Source of the DNA: Methanosuratincola petrocarbonis
Lineage (GTDB): Archaea; Thermoproteota; Methanomethylicia; Methanomethylicales; Methanomethylicaceae
DNA length: 64,000 bases
Assembly (NCBI GenBank): GCA_030522375.1
Contig: CP130488.1
Location: 992,001-1,056,000, forward strand
Direction of reading: 5' to 3'
A program made the position numbers and the translations under genes. The notes beneath the pieces are model-generated. The model had not been told where the DNA came from, made no database searches, and saw only the letters and a list, made by a program, of their open reading frames with translations. Of the stretch, positions 1 to 8,697 are shown piece by piece; positions within the stretch are counted from its first letter, which is position 1; each line of letters opens with the position of its first letter.

Positions 1-987
1 GCAGGGATGGCGCTCCTCGAGATAGTCACGGAGCCGGACATGTCGTCCCCGAGGGAGGCGAGGCTCTTCCTCCAGAAGCTGAGGTCGATCATGGAGCACA
101 TCGGGGCATTCGACGGTGGCATGGAGGGGGCAATGAGGTGCGACGCGAACATCTCGATCAAGGGGGGCACGAGGGTCGAGATAAAGAACATATCCTCTTT
201 CAAGGAGGTTGAGAGGGCCCTCAACTTCGAGATCTCGAGGCAGAGGAGCCTGCTCGAGAAGGGGGAGAGGGTCAGGCGAGAGACGAGGCACTGGGACGAG
301 GTCAGGAAGGTCACAATATCGCTCAGGGAGAAGGAGGAGGAGCACGACTACAGGTACTTCCCTGAGCCGGATATCCCGCCGATAACCATAAGCAGCGAGT
401 TCATAGAGAAGGTCAAGGGGAAGATGCCTGAGCTGCCCGACGCCAGGGCTGAGCGCTTCGTCAGGGAGTACGGGCTGCCGCAATACGACGCGCAGGTCCT
501 GACAGCTGAGAAGAGGCTCGCGGACTTCTTCGAGGAGGCTGCGCGGCTCTTCGGGGAGCCGAAGACTGTGAGCAACTGGATCATGAGCGACCTCCTTGGC
601 GTGCTACATGAAAAGGGCTTGGGGATAGAAGAGGCCAAGATTTCCCCAGCTTCGTTTGCTGGGATGCTCAAGATGATCAGGGACGGGACGATAAGCGGGA
701 AGATCGGGAAGATCATACTCCCCACGCTTGTGACCAGCGGGAAGAGCGCAGAGGAGGTCGTCAGGGAGAACGGCATGACCAGGATCGCGGACAGGGAGGC
801 AATCGAGAAGGTGGTAGAAGAGGTCTTCTCGGAGAACCCCAAGGCCGTCTCGGACGCGCTCTCGGACGAGAAGGCTGCACACTTCCTCGTGGGCCAGGTG
901 ATGCGGAAGACAAGGGGGAAAGGCGACCCCGAGCTTGTGAACCTGTGCATCAGGGAGAGGCTCGAGCGCATGAAGTCTGGCGCATAG
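1..987 (+). CDS. gatB: Asp/Glu-tRNA amidotransferase subunit B, C-terminal part
   Basis: This is the 3' part of GatB, cut by the left edge; 328 residues are visible and roughly 140 N-terminal residues are missing compared with the usual ~475. GatB binds the misacylated Glu-tRNA(Gln) or Asp-tRNA(Asn) and activates the side-chain carboxylate with ATP before ammonia from GatA amidates it. The visible part begins inside the catalytic domain at the conserved EIVTEPDM stretch, followed by MRCDANIS and EIKNISSF, which are GatB signatures. A helical middle region follows, and residues from about 180 onward form the YqeY-like tail domain that contacts tRNA. The reading frame is open from base 1, so the ATG at base 7 is internal. 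GatE shares this tail domain, but the catalytic motifs here are those of GatB. gatA and gatC are expected to the left. Confidence 0.93.
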   Translation, partial: AGMALLEIVTEPDMSSPREARLFLQKLRSIMEHIGAFDGGMEGAMRCDANISIKGGTRVEIKNISSFKEVERALNFEISRQRSLLEKGERVRRETRHWDEVRKVTISLREKEEEHDYRYFPEPDIPPITISSEFIEKVKGKMPELPDARAERFVREYGLPQYDAQVLTAEKRLADFFEEAARLFGEPKTVSNWIMSDLLGVLHEKGLGIEEAKISPASFAGMLKMIRDGTISGKIGKIILPTLVTSGKSAEEVVRENGMTRIADREAIEKVVEEVFSENPKAVSDALSDEKAAHFLVGQVMRKTRGKGDPELVNLCIRERLERMKSGA

Positions 988-1026
988 GAAACTCAACCCA
1001 TGCGAGGATGGGGCGGCACAGGGGCT

Positions 1027-4000
1027 TTAAGAGGGCTTTGAATGTGCCCTCCTCGCTAAGAACGCGAGCGAGAGGGCGACCGCAGACGCGAATGCAGCAT
1101 AAACTAAGGCGTTGCCAGTCATCAAGACCCCCTCCTCGTTCACTATGGCATCAAAGTTCTGGGCTTCGACCTCAGACCTGACGGTCATGTATGGCAAAAA
1201 AGACTCTAGTCTCAGCGCGTAATTGCCGTACCCAAGCTCCTCTGCTTGGTTGCCGTTGATCGAGACTGACGCGCCTGTCACAGGCGAACCGTCAGAGGCA
1301 TAAGAGAGGCGCACCGATACCGCGCATTCGCCTGGTCTCGAGGCGGAGTGGTCGAAGCTGGAGAGGATCTGGTCGAAGACTACGGAGGCTGGATTGCAGA
1401 TCTGCACAAAACCCGTCAAGTTATATAGATCATCAGTGACGCTCTCGACCGAATAGTAGTACCTCCCCAATGAGCCTTTGACGGATGATTCGTTCAGGAC
1501 AAACCCACCTGCCCACTCATCAGAGTCGTACGCATAATGCCCAAAAACGCTGAAGTTGACTTGCCGGCCTACCTGAATCCTCAACCCATCCGGCTCGATC
1601 CTGTCAATGATGATCTGGTCGAAGACGATGGAGGCTGGGGGCGCAGTCCGGTTGATTTTGGTAACTGGGTTATGGTTGTCCTGCACCGTGGATACATACA
1701 TGACAGATTCGCCAACCAAGGTCCTTGTGATAGGAAGTTCCCAGCGATCCAGGTCCCCATTCCATGAGGCTGGTGAGCCGTTTATGAAGACGCTGCCGTT
1801 CGAGGGTGTGAAAGGCATCCCGTCGTACTGGTAGAAGACCCTGAACCAGACGACCTGCTCAGATCCGAGATCCGCCCTTCTGGAGCTCGAGCCGCTCTCA
1901 TTCACTAGGAAAGAATCGGCGATGAAATTGCTTGATGGGGACCACTCACCCTTGTTCCCAGCCAGGTCTATTGCCCTCACATGCCAGACCCACATCCCAG
2001 AGCTGAGATCGACTTGGCAGTGCGTGCCTTCGGTCTCGATTAAAATCGGATCTGCTGAGCCTGCCTGTGCGCCATGGAGCTCTACGGCATACCCTAGGAT
2101 ACCACTCCCAATATCAGTCGCCTGCTCCCATGAGAGCTGCACTGATCCATCTGTCCGCAAACCTTGCTTCGGGGATCTCGGAGAGGGCTGTGTAGGAGGC
2201 GTGTTGTCAAGGCTTATTGGCCGATCAAGATAGCTCCGTTCGCTGTAGTCGAACCCGTCGAAAGCCACTGCGAAGACACGGATGCCTGAGATCGTGAGCG
2301 GGGAAGTGTTCCACTGGAGCGTCCATGTGCCCTCGCGCATTGCGGTCCTGTTTGTGCCGATGAAGTAGACCTGATCCCCCACTGAATAGAAGAAATCGAC
2401 CTTTGCAATTCCGTCGTCAAGGTCGGATCCATTCGCAGCGAGCTCAACTACCCCGCTGAATAAGCCACCGCCTTCAGGCGATACAATCGTCACCTCGGGC
2501 AGGCGGTTCCTCACGCTAATCGTCTGGGATCTCGTGGATGAGAGCCCGTTGCTGTCCATTACCGTGAGTGAGATGGCGAACTGGCCATGCGACGAGTATG
2601 AGTGCACAGGGTTCTTTGATGCGGAGTGGGTCCCGTCGCCGAAAGACCAGTACCAGCTGACTATCGTCCCGTTATAGGAGGAGGAGCTGTCGGTGAAATA
2701 CACTGGCTCGAAGGTCAGCGGAGAGAATGGGGACCAGCTGAATATAACAGAAGGTCTTTCGGTGATTGCAATAGTGACGGGTGACCAAGCCGGGACCTCT
2801 CTTGAGGAGTATACCAGGGAGGGCGGTAGGCTGTAATCGGAATAGATCTCAATGGTGAAGGAGGTGATCCTCGAGGCTGCAGATCCCCTTCCCACAGTGA
2901 GGAAGAATTCCCCGTTGCCAGAGTCGATGTATGGCTTCAGCTCAGTGATGTCGATGCACATGAAGTTGGGGATCTTGGAGTTTTTGCCTGCAGTCCAATA
3001 CTCTGATGGGGTCTTCGATGCAATTGGGGACTCGGGTGCGCCCACCCCAACCCTGACAACGGCTCCGTCCAATGATCCCGCAGGGTCCAGCTGCCAGGTT
3101 GCAAGCACCAGCGGCTCGTATGAGATGCCACCATCTTTCGGCAAATACGAGTTAGCGATCGGAGAGTAGCTGCTTATCTTGTTCATTGTCCGGTAGGTGA
3201 TCCAATAGAAGCCAGCATCCTTGAAGCCGGTCCCCCACGAGTTCGCGACCCTGAATGCCCCCTGATCAGTTCCATCCGTGATCGAGTCGTCGTACCCAAC
3301 TATCACGTTTGCGTGGTTTGGTGTTCCGCCTGTGTACTCGGCGTAAGAGAGGATCGTATCTGAGGAAGAGTACCATGGGCAGGAAGCGTCTATGTAGAAG
3401 GTAACCAGGTACCCGTCGTTTATCAAGGCTTTTATGGCGTCTATGTTGTCAGGGCGGATGGTTGCGAATCCGCCTGCCCTATAGAGCGGCGCCTCCCTCC
3501 AGGCTGACTCCCCTCCCCACGATAGCCAGTCGTACTGGTTGTAAGGCATTGTGGCCATACTTGCGGATCCGATCTCTGAGACAAGCTGCATATTCCTGTC
3601 ACACCAAGACCCGCCGTCGACCCCGCCGTTCAGTTTGTTGTAAGTCCAGGCAGGGCTCATGACGTGGGCAGGGTTCGCCTTGACGTCGGACCAGCCGTGC
3701 GCTTTTGCCTGGAGGTATGTGCCTGCGTAGTAGACGCTTGCCCACGCAGCGCACGATCCCTGGATGCCTTGGTCGCCGATGAGCGGAAAGTAGGGGTCGA
3801 GGTCGAGTCGCCTAGAGGACGCCATCGGGGCACCTGGCAACGCGTAGTCGATTACAACGCTCCCGGCGAGTGCTGACCACCCCTCCTCATCAGGCGGAGC
3901 CAGACCGGTCCCGTGCCCGCCGATTATGGCATTTGAAGGAGGGATTGAAGCGAAGCAGTCCCTAAAGTACTCGACCTCCCCGGCAGTCATGTTGTGGTAG

Positions 4001-4149
4001 AGGTAAACCGTTCCGCTTTCTGAAATGATGGAAGGCAGGTCTTCTGAGCACAGAGAGGAGGGCATCGCTGCGAGCAGGATGGTAAAGACGATCAGGAGGG
4101 GGAGAAGCGGACTGAGGAATTTTGACAAGTCGATCACACGATCACGCAT
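1027..4149 (-). CDS. Secreted papain-like (C1) cysteine protease with PKD and Ig-like domains
   Basis: This is a predicted surface-anchored protease of 1040 residues. A hydrophobic signal segment lies at about residues 10-32. The peptidase domain carries the papain triad in order: QGSCAAWAS (Cys) near residue 132, NHANVIVGYDD (His) near 278 and ANSWG (Asn) near 303. A PKD fold follows near 480-550 (WSFGDGT, then LTVMDSNG), then Ig-like and fibronectin-III-like domains, and the protein ends in one membrane helix with a basic tail (LARRAHSKPS). The layout suggests a protein tethered in the outer membrane face or S-layer with the protease outward. It starts 18 bp after iorB on the same strand but has no obvious Shine-Dalgarno site. 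The substrate is unknown. Domain calls come from motifs; boundaries are approximate. Confidence 0.82.
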   Translation of the reverse strand: MRDRVIDLSKFLSPLLPLLIVFTILLAAMPSSLCSEDLPSIISESGTVYLYHNMTAGEVEYFRDCFASIPPSNAIIGGHGTGLAPPDEEGWSALAGSVVIDYALPGAPMASSRRLDLDPYFPLIGDQGIQGSCAAWASVYYAGTYLQAKAHGWSDVKANPAHVMSPAWTYNKLNGGVDGGSWCDRNMQLVSEIGSASMATMPYNQYDWLSWGGESAWREAPLYRAGGFATIRPDNIDAIKALINDGYLVTFYIDASCPWYSSSDTILSYAEYTGGTPNHANVIVGYDDSITDGTDQGAFRVANSWGTGFKDAGFYWITYRTMNKISSYSPIANSYLPKDGGISYEPLVLATWQLDPAGSLDGAVVRVGVGAPESPIASKTPSEYWTAGKNSKIPNFMCIDITELKPYIDSGNGEFFLTVGRGSAASRITSFTIEIYSDYSLPPSLVYSSREVPAWSPVTIAITERPSVIFSWSPFSPLTFEPVYFTDSSSSYNGTIVSWYWSFGDGTHSASKNPVHSYSSHGQFAISLTVMDSNGLSSTRSQTISVRNRLPEVTIVSPEGGGLFSGVVELAANGSDLDDGIAKVDFFYSVGDQVYFIGTNRTAMREGTWTLQWNTSPLTISGIRVFAVAFDGFDYSERSYLDRPISLDNTPPTQPSPRSPKQGLRTDGSVQLSWEQATDIGSGILGYAVELHGAQAGSADPILIETEGTHCQVDLSSGMWVWHVRAIDLAGNKGEWSPSSNFIADSFLVNESGSSSRRADLGSEQVVWFRVFYQYDGMPFTPSNGSVFINGSPASWNGDLDRWELPITRTLVGESVMYVSTVQDNHNPVTKINRTAPPASIVFDQIIIDRIEPDGLRIQVGRQVNFSVFGHYAYDSDEWAGGFVLNESSVKGSLGRYYYSVESVTDDLYNLTGFVQICNPASVVFDQILSSFDHSASRPGECAVSVRLSYASDGSPVTGASVSINGNQAEELGYGNYALRLESFLPYMTVRSEVEAQNFDAIVNEEGVLMTGNALVYAAFASAVALSLAFLARRAHSKPS

Positions 4150-4167
4150 TCAAAGGGATAAAAAAGA

Positions 4168-4779
4168 TCATACTACTGGAGCCGATTCGCCAATTTTGAA
4201 GCCCTCTTCGAAGGCCCGGATGTTCTCCTCGACCGAGCGAGGTATCAGCTCCCTTATCGACGCTTTTATGTGATCTGGGTCGAAAGGAAGGATCCCAGTG
4301 CCTGAAAGAACCCCAAGCATCACTACGTTCGCAGCCATTGGGATCCCCGCGGACGAGGCGACCTCTGTCGCGTCGAGAGTGATCACCCTGCCTGCTGCGA
4401 TCCGGATTGCGTCGAGTATGGCAGAAAGGGGCGGGTAATCTGCCTTGCCAGTGCTTACCTCCACGGGGTAGATGGGCCTCGTGCTCATTATTACTGTGCC
4501 GCCTGGTTTCAAGAAGGACGAGGCAGCCCTGAGGGCTTCCATGGGCTCCAGACCAACTATCGCGTCTGCGGAGTGCATGTCGACCATGGTGCCGTGGACA
4601 TCGCCTATCCTGACATGGCTCAAGACAGGACCTCCCCTCTGGGCTATGCCGAAGACATCAGAGACCCTGACGTGCAGGCCAGCCTTAACAGCCGCGGCCC
4701 CAAGTATCTGTGCGCCCTTTACGTTTCCCTGACCGCCGACACCGGATATGACTATCTCGATCGTTTTGCTCATTTTCAC
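4168..4779 (-). CDS. iorB: Indolepyruvate:ferredoxin oxidoreductase subunit beta
   Basis: This is the small (gamma-type) subunit of the arylpyruvate oxidoreductase, 203 residues, as is usual for the family. With IorA it decarboxylates indolepyruvate and other arylpyruvates to aryl-acetyl-CoA and passes electrons to ferredoxin, a step in aromatic amino acid fermentation. The N-terminal ISGVGGQGN motif, then the SDVFGIAQRGGPVLSHVRIG stretch, are typical of the pyruvate-ferredoxin-oxidoreductase gamma fold. The start chosen is GTG at 4779, because a GGAGAGG site lies 7 nt before it; an ATG six bases later is possible. The gene follows iorA with a 1-nt gap, so the pair is surely cotranscribed. 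Confidence 0.93.
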   Translation of the reverse strand: MKMSKTIEIVISGVGGQGNVKGAQILGAAAVKAGLHVRVSDVFGIAQRGGPVLSHVRIGDVHGTMVDMHSADAIVGLEPMEALRAASSFLKPGGTVIMSTRPIYPVEVSTGKADYPPLSAILDAIRIAAGRVITLDATEVASSAGIPMAANVVMLGVLSGTGILPFDPDHIKASIRELIPRSVEENIRAFEEGFKIGESAPVV

Positions 4780-4780
4780 A

Positions 4781-6718
4781 TCAGTTCCTCTCCTTTACCT
4801 CGTTAAGCGTGAATGCTCCTTGGGGGCAGACTGCAGTGCACACCCCGCAGCCTACGCAATCCAGGGTCACGACGAATGCTTTTTTCATCTCCCTGTCAAA
4901 ACCTATAGCAGGGCATCCGAAGGCAGCCACGCACGTCCTGCAGCCTATGCACCTCTGCGGGTCCACGCGGTATTTCTCGATCTTGAGACCCAGCCTCCTC
5001 GCCCTCCGCAGGTGCTCCTGGGTGCATAGCCGCCTGAAGATCACTACGGCTGGGCCGTCGAATTTTATCGCCTCCTCCATTGCCCTGACGCTTGATCCAA
5101 AGTCGTAAGGATCGACTATCCTGAGGAACTCGATTCCGCAGGCCCTGCAGATCTCCTCTATGGAGACCTTCTTGGTGGGCTTCTTGGTCGCGGTCTCGCC
5201 GCACCCAGGGTGGGGCTGGTAACCAGTCATCGCGGTGACCTCGTTGTCAAGCACCATCACCTTTATGTTTGCCTGGTTGAAGGTGGCATTGATGAGTGCG
5301 GGGATCCCCGCATGGTAGAATGTCGAGTCGCCTATAGTCGCTATCACAGGGTCGGTTATCCCCGACTTCGCGACGCCATTGGCGACCCCTATGCTGCCGC
5401 CCATGCAGAAGACGTCCTGCATGAACCTCAGCGGCGGGTACATCCCCAGCGTGTAGCACCCTATGTCCCCGATGGCGATGTACCTCGCGTTGGCGACGGT
5501 GCGTGTCGCCTTCTTAGCCGCGTAGTAAGCGGCCCTGTGCGGGCACCCAGCGCACATCGTGAGCGTCCTCGGGGTCACAAGCTTGGACGTGACCTCCATC
5601 AGATTGAGCTTCTCTTGGGGCACAGCCCGCCTCTCAAGACCAAGCAGGGACGCCAAGGCGTCGTCTACGAGAGAGAAACTGAGCTCGCCTTCCCGGGGGA
5701 GGTGGGACGATAGCTTGCCGAATATTTCCAAGTTAGGTAACGAATCCTTTGCAAGACCGACCAAGTGCCTCTCGATGTACGGCTCGCCCTCCTCAACCAC
5801 GAGCACCCTCTCGAAGGAGGAGGCGAAATCCGAAACCGTCTTCTCCGGGAAAGGAACTGAGAGGCCCAGCCTGAGCAGGCCGACCCTCCCCCTCAGCCCC
5901 CTCGAGTTCAAGCAGTCAAGGACGTACCCGACGGGCGCGGATGAGGCGATTATCCCCAAGCCTCCTGCCGGCTCGCCCTCAGGCAACTCGGATCGGAAGA
6001 GGTCCATCCGGGCGGCGGCGCCCTCGACTTTTGCCAGCTTCTCGTGCTGTATCCTGTGGAGCTTCGGTATCGCCTTTGGGCCGACTATTCCCTCCCCCAG
6101 GACAAAGTCCCGGTAATAGTCATCCGAGAATTTCGGGATTTTCGTCTCCCTCCGCATGGGGCCGAGCGCGCAGTCACCCCTGGAATGGCATATCCTTGTG
6201 ACGAGCCTCAGCATCACGGGCAGCCGGACTTCCTCGGAGAGAGCAAGGGCATGCCCGACGAAGTCCTTGGCTTCCTGGAAGTCTGAAGGCTCGAGTGCAG
6301 GGATCTCCGCGAGCTGGGCCATGTACCTGTTGTCCTGCTCGTTCGCGGAGCTGTGCCCTGAAGGATCGTCAGCCGAGATCAGGAGGAGACCTGCGTCGAA
6401 CCCGTGGTATATTGCGTGCATCAGCGGATCCATGATCCAGTTGGCGCCTATGTGCTTCATCGAAGCCAGGCTCCGCTTTCCGCAGAGCGCGCCGCCGATA
6501 GCGACCTCGAAGGCGACCATCTCGTTCGTGGACCACTGGACGTGCATCCCCACCTCGTCGGCAACCTGAGCGAGGGTCTCGACGATCTCGGAGGACGGGG
6601 TGCCAGGGTAGGCAGCCGCGATTTCCACATTGCTCTCGATGGCACCCCTCGCCACAGCCTCGTTGCCGAGGAGGAGGTGCCTCTCCCCAGGGGAGTCCTT
6701 AGCCACTACATGCTGCAT
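4781..6718 (-). CDS. iorA: Indolepyruvate:ferredoxin oxidoreductase subunit alpha
   Basis: This is the large catalytic subunit, 645 residues, full length. The N-terminal pyrimidine-binding domain includes AYPGTPSSEIVETLA near residue 38. The thiamine-diphosphate domain shows the IGDIGCYTLG and ATIGDSTFYHAG motifs, the second being the GDG/GDS-type metal site. The C-terminus is a ferredoxin module with two 4Fe-4S motifs: CIGCRTC with a distal CP, and CVGCGVCTAVCP. It converts aryl-2-oxoacids plus CoA and oxidised ferredoxin into aryl-acetyl-CoA, CO2 and reduced ferredoxin in the cytoplasm. It is divergent from an ADP-forming acyl-CoA synthetase subunit, which could turn the product into acid plus ATP. 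Confidence 0.95.
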   Translation of the reverse strand: MQHVVAKDSPGERHLLLGNEAVARGAIESNVEIAAAYPGTPSSEIVETLAQVADEVGMHVQWSTNEMVAFEVAIGGALCGKRSLASMKHIGANWIMDPLMHAIYHGFDAGLLLISADDPSGHSSANEQDNRYMAQLAEIPALEPSDFQEAKDFVGHALALSEEVRLPVMLRLVTRICHSRGDCALGPMRRETKIPKFSDDYYRDFVLGEGIVGPKAIPKLHRIQHEKLAKVEGAAARMDLFRSELPEGEPAGGLGIIASSAPVGYVLDCLNSRGLRGRVGLLRLGLSVPFPEKTVSDFASSFERVLVVEEGEPYIERHLVGLAKDSLPNLEIFGKLSSHLPREGELSFSLVDDALASLLGLERRAVPQEKLNLMEVTSKLVTPRTLTMCAGCPHRAAYYAAKKATRTVANARYIAIGDIGCYTLGMYPPLRFMQDVFCMGGSIGVANGVAKSGITDPVIATIGDSTFYHAGIPALINATFNQANIKVMVLDNEVTAMTGYQPHPGCGETATKKPTKKVSIEEICRACGIEFLRIVDPYDFGSSVRAMEEAIKFDGPAVVIFRRLCTQEHLRRARRLGLKIEKYRVDPQRCIGCRTCVAAFGCPAIGFDREMKKAFVVTLDCVGCGVCTAVCPQGAFTLNEVKERN

Positions 6719-6757
6719 TTATTACACCACAACCGACTGAAAGAAGGAGGTTGGCTG

Positions 6758-6770
6758 CAATTTTAAAACT
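6758..6770 (-). promoter_or_regulatory. Probable TATA box of iorAB
   Basis: Read on the minus strand this is GTTTTAAAATTGC, an archaeal box-A-like element 40-50 bp before the iorA ATG. The 186-bp space between iorA and the divergent acyl-CoA synthetase gene holds this element and an opposite one, and nothing else recognisable. This is an inference from composition and distance. Confidence 0.4.
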
Positions 6771-6861
6771 TTCGCAGTATGGAACTGTTCAGTCTCTCCG
6801 AGAGGCGCCTCAAATGACTTTTTAGGAGGGTGAAACACAGGGACCATTCGGGCGCCGATGA

Positions 6862-6874
6862 GGTTAAAAAATCT
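6862..6874 (+). promoter_or_regulatory. Probable TATA box of the acyl-CoA synthetase beta gene
   Basis: The A/T-rich element GGTTAAAAAATCT lies about 30-40 bp before the ATG at 6905. A Shine-Dalgarno site AGGGAGGT sits at 6892-6899, 5 nt before that ATG, so transcription should start close to the ribosome site. This supports the chosen start over an upstream in-frame ATG at 6830, which would lie before the box. Confidence 0.4.
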
Positions 6875-6904
6875 TCGGTTCACATTAGATTAGGGAGGTT
6901 TTCC

Positions 6905-7573
6905 ATGGACTCAATTATTGCGAAAGGAAAGGAGAGGGGCTGGCTCCTCGAACCGGAGGCCAAGGAGCTCTGCAGGAGCTATGGTCTGCCAGTGGGGCAT
7001 TGGGCAGTAGCCCGCAGCGCCGAGGAGGCGGCTGTTGAAGGAGCTAAGATAGGGTATCCGCTAGCCGTCAAGATCGTGTCGCCGGACGTGGTACACAAGT
7101 CTGATGTAGGCGGAGTGGAGCTGAATGTGGAGGAAGGGGCGGTTGTTGAAGCCTTCGAAAGGATGAGAAGGATTGCCGAGAGGAACGGGTTCAGGTTCGA
7201 GGGGGCGCTCCTCGAGAGGATGGCACAGCCAGGTGTAGAGACCATAGTCGGGGCGAAGATGGACCCACAGTTTGGGCCTGTGCTCATGTTTGGATTGGGA
7301 GGCATATTTGTCGAAGTCTTCAAGGACGTCTCGTTCAGGGTAGCCCCGATAACAGATGCGGATGCTGAAGAGATGATCTCAGAACTCAAGGCGTACCCGC
7401 TGCTCAAGGGCATAAGAGGGAGAAAACCCTCTGACATAAGCAGCATCGTGGATACCCTTCTGAAAATATCGAGGATGATGGTCGAGAATGGATGGATAAA
7501 GGAGCTGGACCTGAACCCGGTGATTGCTTACGAGAAGGGGTGCAGGATAGTCGACGCAAGGGCAATACTCTGA
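6905..7573 (+). CDS. acdB: ADP-forming acyl-CoA synthetase, beta (ATP-grasp) subunit
   Basis: This 222-residue protein is the ATP-grasp subunit of an archaeal acetyl-/acyl-CoA synthetase (ADP-forming), which converts acyl-CoA + ADP + Pi to acid + ATP + CoA. Visible family features are YPLAVKIVSPDVVHKSDVGG, the GAKMDPQFGPVLMFGLGG block and the C-terminal ELDLNPV that ends the ATP-grasp fold. The length matches stand-alone beta subunits (about 230). The alpha (CoA-binding, catalytic His) subunit is not in this window. It lies divergent from iorAB, whose aryl-acetyl-CoA products are classic substrates of the ACD II isoenzyme, so a role in amino acid fermentation is the simplest reading. The ATG follows AGGGAGGT with good spacing. 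Confidence 0.88.
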   Translation: MDSIIAKGKERGWLLEPEAKELCRSYGLPVGHWAVARSAEEAAVEGAKIGYPLAVKIVSPDVVHKSDVGGVELNVEEGAVVEAFERMRRIAERNGFRFEGALLERMAQPGVETIVGAKMDPQFGPVLMFGLGGIFVEVFKDVSFRVAPITDADAEEMISELKAYPLLKGIRGRKPSDISSIVDTLLKISRMMVENGWIKELDLNPVIAYEKGCRIVDARAIL

Positions 7574-7660
7574 AGACTGTGCGGATGGGCACTACAATGC
7601 ACCCAATCCGAGCTGAGGGTTTCCAATAAAACAGAACTCCTTGAAGATGGGGGAATAGAA

Positions 7661-8524
7661 TTGGATAGCAAGGTCGCTTCTGTCGGGAACATCAATGTAG
7701 ATCTTGAATTTTATATGAATGAGTTCCCACAGAGGGACTCGGAATCCCTTGCAGAAGGGTTCACGCTGTCCCACGGCGGATCGGCAGCCAATTTTGCCGT
7801 CGGGATAGCTAGGCTCGGGATACCCTGCTCGGTTGTCGGGTGCGTCGGGAGGGATATCTTCGGGATGCAAGCCCTTGAGGCGCTCAATAGAGAGGGCGTG
7901 GGGACGCGAAGCGTCCTCGAGTGCGACCTCGGAACCGGGACGGTCTGCGTGCTCGTGGAGGGAGGGAGGAGGACCATGGTGGCATGGAGAGGGGCAAACG
8001 AGATGATCGTCGAGGCGGTGAGGAGGACAGATTTTTCAGGATACAGGCTGATACACATCGCAAATGTACGCAAAATAGTATTTCAGGAAGTGGTGGCGAA
8101 GAAGGGGGAAGCAATGATCTCATTCGATCCAGGAGGGGGCGCCCGGGAATTCTCGCACAGGGATTTGGCTGGTGTCGACTTCCTGCTACTGAACGAGGAG
8201 GAGCTTGGGTTCATCGGGGGGCTCCAGGCTGTACTCAGGGAGGTCGGCGCGGTGGTGGTAAAGCAGGGCGCCCGCGGCGCGTCATACTACTCCAAGGTAA
8301 AGGAGGCGCACTGCCCAGCATTCAGTAGAAATGCTGTTGATGCTACTGGAGCAGGCGATGCATTCGACGCAGGGTTCGTCGCAGCCGTCCTGAGGGAGAC
8401 GGGGGCAGAGGAGGCACTGAAGTGGGGGTGCGGGGCTGCAGCACTAAAGATTGGGAAGCGCGGCGCCAGGGAAGGGCTCCCAACGGCTAAGGAGCTTGCA
8501 GAGTTCCTAGACAAGAACGCATGA
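7661..8524 (+). CDS. PfkB-family carbohydrate/nucleoside kinase
   Basis: This is a 287-residue ribokinase-family sugar kinase. The N-terminal signature shows as GGSAANFAVGIARLG near residue 45. The C-terminal PfkB signature is DATGAGDAFDAGF near residue 228, with the catalytic Asp in GAGD. The substrate cannot be told from sequence; archaeal members phosphorylate ribose, 2-keto-3-deoxygluconate, nucleosides or fructose phosphates. The start is TTG, preceded by a G-rich GATGGGGGA stretch. It follows the acyl-CoA synthetase gene by 87 bp on the same strand but need not be functionally linked to it. Confidence 0.85.
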   Translation: MDSKVASVGNINVDLEFYMNEFPQRDSESLAEGFTLSHGGSAANFAVGIARLGIPCSVVGCVGRDIFGMQALEALNREGVGTRSVLECDLGTGTVCVLVEGGRRTMVAWRGANEMIVEAVRRTDFSGYRLIHIANVRKIVFQEVVAKKGEAMISFDPGGGAREFSHRDLAGVDFLLLNEEELGFIGGLQAVLREVGAVVVKQGARGASYYSKVKEAHCPAFSRNAVDATGAGDAFDAGFVAAVLRETGAEEALKWGCGAAALKIGKRGAREGLPTAKELAEFLDKNA

Positions 8525-8668
8525 CAGGGAATTATTGTTACTGGAACGGATCCTTAAGCAGGTTATCTTCTTTTCATAATTTCTATATTTGAAATCGCCT
8601 TTCAGGCTTCTTACTTTTTGGATACTAACAGAGAATCCTAAGAAATGGGAGTTTAGAAGGCTGGTAAA

Positions 8669-8686
8669 ATTAAAAAAAGAAAAAAT
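8669..8686 (-). terminator. Poly-T terminator of the surface-protein gene
   Basis: On the minus strand the bases just after the stop at 8698 are a run of T interrupted by one C (TTTTTCTTTTTTTAAT). Archaeal RNA polymerase stops at such U-rich tracts without a hairpin. The rest of the gap 8525-8697 is A/T-rich and shows nothing else. Confidence 0.5.
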
Positions 8687-8697
8687 GTAGCCGCGGC

